From CAYYUA01 sp964542585 (GTDB lineage Bacteria; Bacteroidota; Bacteroidia; CAILMK01; CAYYUA01): a stretch of 18,592 bases of DNA. This document shows positions 15,555-18,592 of this stretch, piece by piece; within the stretch, counting starts at the first letter, position 1, and each line of letters opens with the position of its first letter. The stretch lies in NCBI GenBank assembly GCA_964542585.1, contig CAZIUI010000035.1, positions 1 through 18,592 of the forward strand. The letters run 5' to 3'. The translations under genes and the position numbers were made by a program. Under the pieces are notes generated by a model. That model was given only the letters and a program-made list of their open reading frames with translations, had not been told where the DNA came from and did not search any database.

Positions 15555-16925
15555 ATGACTAAAAAGGTTGAGCTCCTGATGCCCCAATTAGGGGAAAGCA
15601 TTCAAGAAGCTACGATCCTGAAATGGGTTAAGCAGGAAGGCGATACCGTAGAAGCCGATGAAGCCGTCCTGGAAATTTCCACTGATAAAGTTGATTCGGA
15701 TGTTCCCTCCCCCGTTAACGGAACTATTGTAGAAACCAAATACAACCCGGATGATGTGGTAAAAGTGGGCGAGCCCCTGGCAGTTATTGCTACCGAGGAT
15801 GAGGTGGGGGATGATGTAAATGTGATCGAAGATGATGGGGGTGGGGGTAAGGAAGTGGCCGAACCTGCCCCGGCTGGGGAATCCGCAGCGGCAGCTACCA
15901 CAGCAACGGCTGAAGCCCCGGCACCAGAACCTCAGGCAGCGCCGGCCGCTACAGGCACTGCGCCGCAGAAAGGCGAAGGGACGCGCTTTTACTCCCCTTT
16001 AGTCCTAAACATTGCCAAGCAGGAGCAGATCAGCATGGAGGAGCTAGAAGAGCTGCCCGGTACGGGCAAAGAAGGCCGGGTAACCAAAAAGGATATTCTG
16101 CAATATGTAGAAGACCGGAAGGCTGGTAAGGTGGCCCAGCCACAGGCAGCCTCTGCCCCTAAGCCCTCTACTGATGGCCGGGAACAAGCACCAAAACAAC
16201 AGCCGGCGGCTGCACAGCCTGAACCGGCTCAAAGTGAAGTGCCGGTGTATGAAGGCGATGAGGTAGAGGAAATGGACCGCATGCGCAGCATGATCGCAGA
16301 CCATATGGTGCGCTCTAAGCGGACCTCCCCGCATGTAACCTCTTTTGTAGAAGTAGACATGACCCCGCTGGTGCAGTGGCGGGAGCGCAATAAGCAAAAA
16401 TTCCAGCAGCAGGAGGGCGAGAAACTGACGTTCACCCCGATCTTTATTGAAGCGGTGGTCAAGGCCATGAAAGAAATCATTCGGCGAAAGCGCATGAACA
16501 TTGGCCTGGCCACGGCTACGCCTTCGGGCCATTTGATCGTGCCGGTGATCCATGATGCCGATACCATGAACATGATCGGCTTGGCGAAGAAGGTGAATGA
16601 CCTGGCCGGCCGGGCCCGGAATAACAAGCTCAAGCCGGAGGAAATTCAGGGCGGTACCTTTACGGTAACCAATGTGGGCACGTTTGGCAATGTGGCCGGT
16701 ACCCCGGTAATCAATCAGCCGGAGGTAGGCATATTAGCAACGGGTGCCATCCAGAAGAAACCGGCTGTGGTAGAAACAGAAGGCGGAGACGCCATAGCCA
16801 TCCGGCATAAGATGTTCCTATCCATGTCTTACGACCATCGTATCATTGATGGAGCTTATGGGGGTTCCTTCATTAAGCGGGTGGCGGATATCCTGGAAAA
16901 CTTTGATACGTCAAGGGATTTTTAA
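15555..16925 (+). CDS. dihydrolipoamide acyltransferase (E2) of a 2-oxo acid dehydrogenase complex
   Basis: The 456-residue E2 has one lipoyl domain (about 1-78, lipoyl-lysine K45 in ISTDKVDSDVPSP), an Ala/Pro-rich linker, a peripheral subunit-binding domain (about 143-190, RFYSPLVLNIAKQ and GKEGRVTKKDIL), a second Ala/Pro linker, and a catalytic domain (about 235-456) ending with SYDHRIIDGAYGG, where H428 and D432 are the active-site pair. E2 transfers the acyl group from E1-bound lipoate to CoA. The motifs do not settle whether the substrate is pyruvate, 2-oxoglutarate or a branched-chain 2-oxo acid. No E1 or E3 gene is beside it. The linkers are unusually GC-rich, as Ala/Pro codons demand. 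A strong terminator follows. Confidence 0.93.
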   Translation: MTKKVELLMPQLGESIQEATILKWVKQEGDTVEADEAVLEISTDKVDSDVPSPVNGTIVETKYNPDDVVKVGEPLAVIATEDEVGDDVNVIEDDGGGGKEVAEPAPAGESAAAATTATAEAPAPEPQAAPAATGTAPQKGEGTRFYSPLVLNIAKQEQISMEELEELPGTGKEGRVTKKDILQYVEDRKAGKVAQPQAASAPKPSTDGREQAPKQQPAAAQPEPAQSEVPVYEGDEVEEMDRMRSMIADHMVRSKRTSPHVTSFVEVDMTPLVQWRERNKQKFQQQEGEKLTFTPIFIEAVVKAMKEIIRRKRMNIGLATATPSGHLIVPVIHDADTMNMIGLAKKVNDLAGRARNNKLKPEEIQGGTFTVTNVGTFGNVAGTPVINQPEVGILATGAIQKKPAVVETEGGDAIAIRHKMFLSMSYDHRIIDGAYGGSFIKRVADILENFDTSRDF

Positions 16926-16967
16926 AAGCTGTTTAAAGCGGCTTTAAGCCTCCTTTGAAAGGCCTTC

Positions 16968-17005
16968 AAAAAGCGGGACTGTTGATCAGTGGTTCCGCTT
17001 TTTTT
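16968..17005 (+). terminator. strong terminator after the E2 gene
   Basis: AAAAAGCGG (16968-16976) pairs with CCGCTTTTT (16995-17003); inside it ACTG/CAGT forms a second short stem around TTGAT. The right side ends in seven T (16999-17005). Because the left side starts with five A, it can also act weakly on the minus strand. It insulates the E2 gene from the recombinase region. Confidence 0.8.
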
Positions 17006-17223
17006 GGATCCTGCAATGACGCCTTTATGATAACCTGCCTGGCTTCGTCCGGAGAAGCGGTGATGTTAGGAGGGGTAAGCTTTCTCCATGGCATGTTAGG
17101 CTGCTTTGTGACAGTGAATTGTAAGGCGCTTGCTTCCTTTTTTGAAAAAGGCGGCAAAGTCGCGGTTAACGCTCTGCGAGACCTCAATCAAGGTTGCGGT
17201 ATTTTACTTCGTTAATTGGCGAT

Positions 17224-17262
17224 CTTAAGGGTTAGTTTTCGCTTAAGCTCCCGGGCCCCGGG
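17224..17262. repeat. cluster of palindromes upstream of the recombinase
   Basis: CTTAAG occurs at 17224-17229 and again at 17242-17247 (inside the 8-bp palindrome GCTTAAGC), able to form a 6-bp stem with a 12-nt loop. Immediately after, CCCGGG occurs twice around one C (17250-17262). The GC-rich palindrome stands out from its AT-rich surroundings. It could be an operator or recombination site; the sequence alone does not show which. Confidence 0.4.
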
Positions 17263-17274
17263 TTTGAAAGCATT

Positions 17275-17302
17275 GATTTTGCAGGAGTATACGGATTTTG
17301 CA
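17275..17302 (+). repeat. 9-bp direct repeat GATTTTGCA, 19 bp apart
   Basis: GATTTTGCA occurs at 17275-17283 and 17294-17302, starting 19 bp apart, just short of two helical turns, and 30 bp before the recombinase ATG. The placement fits a regulator site or recombinase accessory site, but chance repetition in AT-rich DNA is possible. Confidence 0.4.
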
Positions 17303-17332
17303 AACTGTTATTTGCTTAATAGGTTAGTGCCT

Positions 17333-18445
17333 ATGGAAGTTGTGCGGTTAGCACCGGGTAAGCATCGTCAGCGGAGGGTGGTTTGGATTCATTTTACCTA
17401 TAACAGGCCAATTCATCAGCTGGTCAAACAGGCGGGCGCTCAATGGAGCCAAACGAACCAGTGCTGGTACATGCCGGCTGTAAAAGGTGCGATCAACAAG
17501 CTTTTTCAAGCCCTGAAAGGGGTAGCCTGGGTAGATTATAGCGCATTGAAAAAGGATGAAAAACCGGCTGCCAAAGCAAAACCGCCTTCCTTGGAACAAG
17601 TAAGCCCCGGGATCAAAACGGCTATTACCAATTTTCTGGATTGGATGCGAAATAAGCGGTATAGTGAAAATACCGTTGAAACTTACCGTGATGGGCTTTA
17701 TCGGTTTTTCCGGTTTATGAAAAATAAAGAACCGGCCGAAATAGTCAACGATGATCTTGAGCGTTTTCACAAGGAATATATTATAGCCGGTGGCTATTCG
17801 CAGTCTTTCCAGAGCCAGGTCATTAATGCGGTAAAGTTGTTTTTTAGTAACCGGCAGAATCGCAAACTGGATCCGGAACTGATTGACCGGCCAAAAAAAG
17901 AACGGAAGCTACCCAATGTGCTGAGCAAGGATGAGGTAAAACGCATTTTGGAAGCTCCTAAGAACATTAAGCACCGGGCGATGCTATCGGTGGTTTACGG
18001 CTGTGGATTACGAAGAAGTGAGCTTTTGACATTAAAACTTGCTGATGTTGATTCAGAGAGGAAGCTCTTAATTGTTAGGCAGGCTAAAGGAAAGAATGAC
18101 CGGTTGGTACCCTTAAGTGAAACAATCATTGAGCTTTTGCGGGCCTATTATAAAGCTTTTAAGCCTAAAACATGGCTTTTTGAAGGTCAAAAACCGGGGA
18201 CACCCTATTCCGAAAACAGCCTTCGGAATGTATTGAAACATGCTCTGAAAAAAGCCGGGATTCAAAAACCGGCTACTTTACATTGGCTGAGGCATAGCTA
18301 TGCCACTCATTTATTGGAAGCAGGCACTGACATTCGATATATTCAGGAGATTTTGGGGCATAAAAGCAGCCGTACAACTGAAATTTATACGCATGTAAGT
18401 ACCCAAAATATTCAGCAAATCAAAAGCCCTATTGATGATTTGTAA
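17333..18445 (+). CDS. tyrosine recombinase with extra N-terminal W-module
   Basis: From the ATG at 17333 the protein has 370 residues. The C-terminal catalytic domain has the complete tyrosine recombinase set: R227 (CGLRRSEL), K252 (QAKGKNDR), H317 and R320 (LHWLRHSYATHLL), H343 (LGHKSS) and the nucleophile Y352 (TEIYTHV). Before it lies a SAM-like core-binding domain (about 92-190, RYSENTVETYRDGL). The first 50 residues form an extra module with WIHFTYNRPIHQLVK and GAQWSQTNQCWYMP. The frame is open back to a TTG at 17216, but no earlier ATG exists. The tail (KSPIDDL) resembles integron integrases, yet the insertion specific to those is missing. It probably cuts and joins DNA at sites in or near this element. 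It sits alone after a terminator, as accessory genes do. Confidence 0.9.
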   Translation: MEVVRLAPGKHRQRRVVWIHFTYNRPIHQLVKQAGAQWSQTNQCWYMPAVKGAINKLFQALKGVAWVDYSALKKDEKPAAKAKPPSLEQVSPGIKTAITNFLDWMRNKRYSENTVETYRDGLYRFFRFMKNKEPAEIVNDDLERFHKEYIIAGGYSQSFQSQVINAVKLFFSNRQNRKLDPELIDRPKKERKLPNVLSKDEVKRILEAPKNIKHRAMLSVVYGCGLRRSELLTLKLADVDSERKLLIVRQAKGKNDRLVPLSETIIELLRAYYKAFKPKTWLFEGQKPGTPYSENSLRNVLKHALKKAGIQKPATLHWLRHSYATHLLEAGTDIRYIQEILGHKSSRTTEIYTHVSTQNIQQIKSPIDDL

Positions 18446-18450
18446 ATTTT

Positions 18451-18458
18451 TAGTTTTG
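18451..18458 (+). promoter_or_regulatory. exact -7 element directly after the recombinase stop
   Basis: TAGTTTTG matches TAnnTTTG exactly, 6 bp after the recombinase stop codon. No TTTG lies at the 19-bp spacing; ATTG at 18431-18434 gives 16. If active, transcription would start near 18463 and read into the small ORF and beyond the window. Confidence 0.35.
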
Positions 18459-18475
18459 AAATATAGAAATCAAAC

Positions 18476-18589
18476 ATGGTGACACTTATCCAACAAGATT
18501 TGAGTAATAGGCGTCACGATTTGGGTTCTATAAACAAGTTGGGGCACATGCAAAACATAAACAACTTGAATGAACAAAGGGAGCATTGA
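18476..18589 (+). CDS. possible 37-residue small ORF after the recombinase
   Basis: An ATG at 18476 opens a 37-codon frame ending at a TGA (18587-18589), starting MVTLIQQDLSNRRHDLG and ending NEQREH. It lies 30 bp after the recombinase stop and 18 bp after an exact -7 element. It has no recognised family, and the same bases hold inverted and direct repeats, so the frame could be fortuitous inside a structured non-coding element. Nothing but its position supports translation. Confidence 0.25.
   Translation: MVTLIQQDLSNRRHDLGSINKLGHMQNINNLNEQREH
18479..18517. repeat. foldable element with asymmetric bulge
   Basis: GTGAC-ACTTA (18479-18488) pairs with TGAGT (18501-18505) and GTCAC (18513-18517), leaving AATAGGC (18506-18512) unpaired on one side and a 12-nt loop. 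Stems with one-sided bulges are a feature of folded recombination sites, but this stem is short and includes a G-T pair. Confidence 0.3.
18530..18568. repeat. paired 12-bp repeat that is both direct and inverted at its end
   Basis: ATAAACAAGTTG (18530-18541) and ATAAACAACTTG (18557-18568) differ only at position 9. The single change makes their ends CAAGTTG and CAACTTG, a perfect 7-bp inverted repeat 20 nt apart. The repeat starts are 27 bp apart. This could be a recombinase core site pair or a transcript hairpin. Confidence 0.45.
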
Positions 18590-18592
18590 AAT

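Larger units (their letters stand above)
17006..17332. other. non-coding stretch between the E2 terminator and the recombinase gene
   Basis: I see no convincing gene in these 327 bases. An 86-codon plus-strand frame (TTG at 16955 to TAA at 17215) runs through the terminator and has no recognisable family; a 73-codon minus-strand frame is likewise unconvincing. The stretch holds an inverted repeat CCTTTTTTGAAAAAGG at 17136-17151, symmetric sequences at 17224-17262 and a direct repeat at 17275-17302, the last two described separately. Confidence 0.5.

Noticed and set aside
16044..16553. 169-codon minus-strand frame inside the E2 gene
   Set aside because: It is antisense to a well-defined E2 linker and catalytic domain, with Arg/His/Leu-rich composition typical of the shadow of GC-rich coding sequence.
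17136..17151. CCTTTTTTGAAAAAGG as a terminator
   Set aside because: The repeat is perfect, but the loop would be two bases and no T-tract follows, so it is not a convincing terminator on either strand.
16955..17215. 86-codon plus-strand frame after the E2 gene
   Set aside because: It starts at a TTG upstream of and reads through a strong terminator hairpin, and the protein has no recognisable family. I treat it as non-coding.
17333..18592. Complete integron (integrase plus attC cassette array)
   Set aside because: The recombinase lacks the IntI-specific insertion between the second conserved patch and the HxxR box, and no canonical attC (RYYYAAC ... GTTRRRY pair) is visible. Only the tail and the KPATxHxLRHS segment resemble IntI.

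Overview
The window looks like a chromosomal segment from a Bacteroidota genome, probably Cytophagales-like. The lineage call rests on several signs together: a type IX secretion (T9SS) C-terminal sorting domain, a bacillithiol enzyme (BshC), the rpmB-rpmG-DUF4295 trio found in Bacteroidota, a Bacteroidota-type LptD, promoters of the TTTG/TAnnTTTG type, and almost no Shine-Dalgarno sequences before start codons. The exact genus cannot be read from the sequence.

Layout. 1-96 is the 3' tail of an unrecognised gene. 218-595 encodes a small secreted protein that resembles a T9SS sorting domain standing alone; it is followed by a terminator. 720-1808 encodes a membrane-anchored serine hydrolase of the beta-lactamase/PBP fold. 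From 11.6 kb down to 1.9 kb almost everything is on the minus strand. In transcription order this block is: cell-wall amidase, MCE-domain (MlaD-like) lipid-transport protein, rpmB, rpmG and DUF4295 (ribosomal proteins with their own promoter and terminator), ftsY, bshC, tilS, a large T9SS-exported protein, and a PLP enzyme of the D-threonine aldolase / D-serine dehydratase type. Divergent from the amidase, on the plus strand, are lptD and cinA (17 bp apart), then an E2 acyltransferase of a 2-oxo acid dehydrogenase complex with a strong terminator behind it. The last 1.6 kb holds an accessory tyrosine recombinase and the start of the region beyond it.

How the genes fit together. The divergent amidase/mlaD and lptD genes form an envelope cluster (peptidoglycan cleavage, lipid transport, LPS export). 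The ribosomal proteins, FtsY and TilS serve translation and membrane-protein targeting. BshC makes the low-molecular-weight thiol bacillithiol. These parts are ordinary for the phylum.

The least ordinary part is the right end. A tyrosine recombinase carries an extra N-terminal W..W-type module. It is preceded by symmetric and direct repeats and followed by an exact TAnnTTTG -7 box, a foldable element, a paired repeat and a 37-codon ORF. The window ends there, so whether this is the edge of a mobile element cannot be decided from what is visible. I found no CRISPR array, tRNA, rRNA or insertion sequence.
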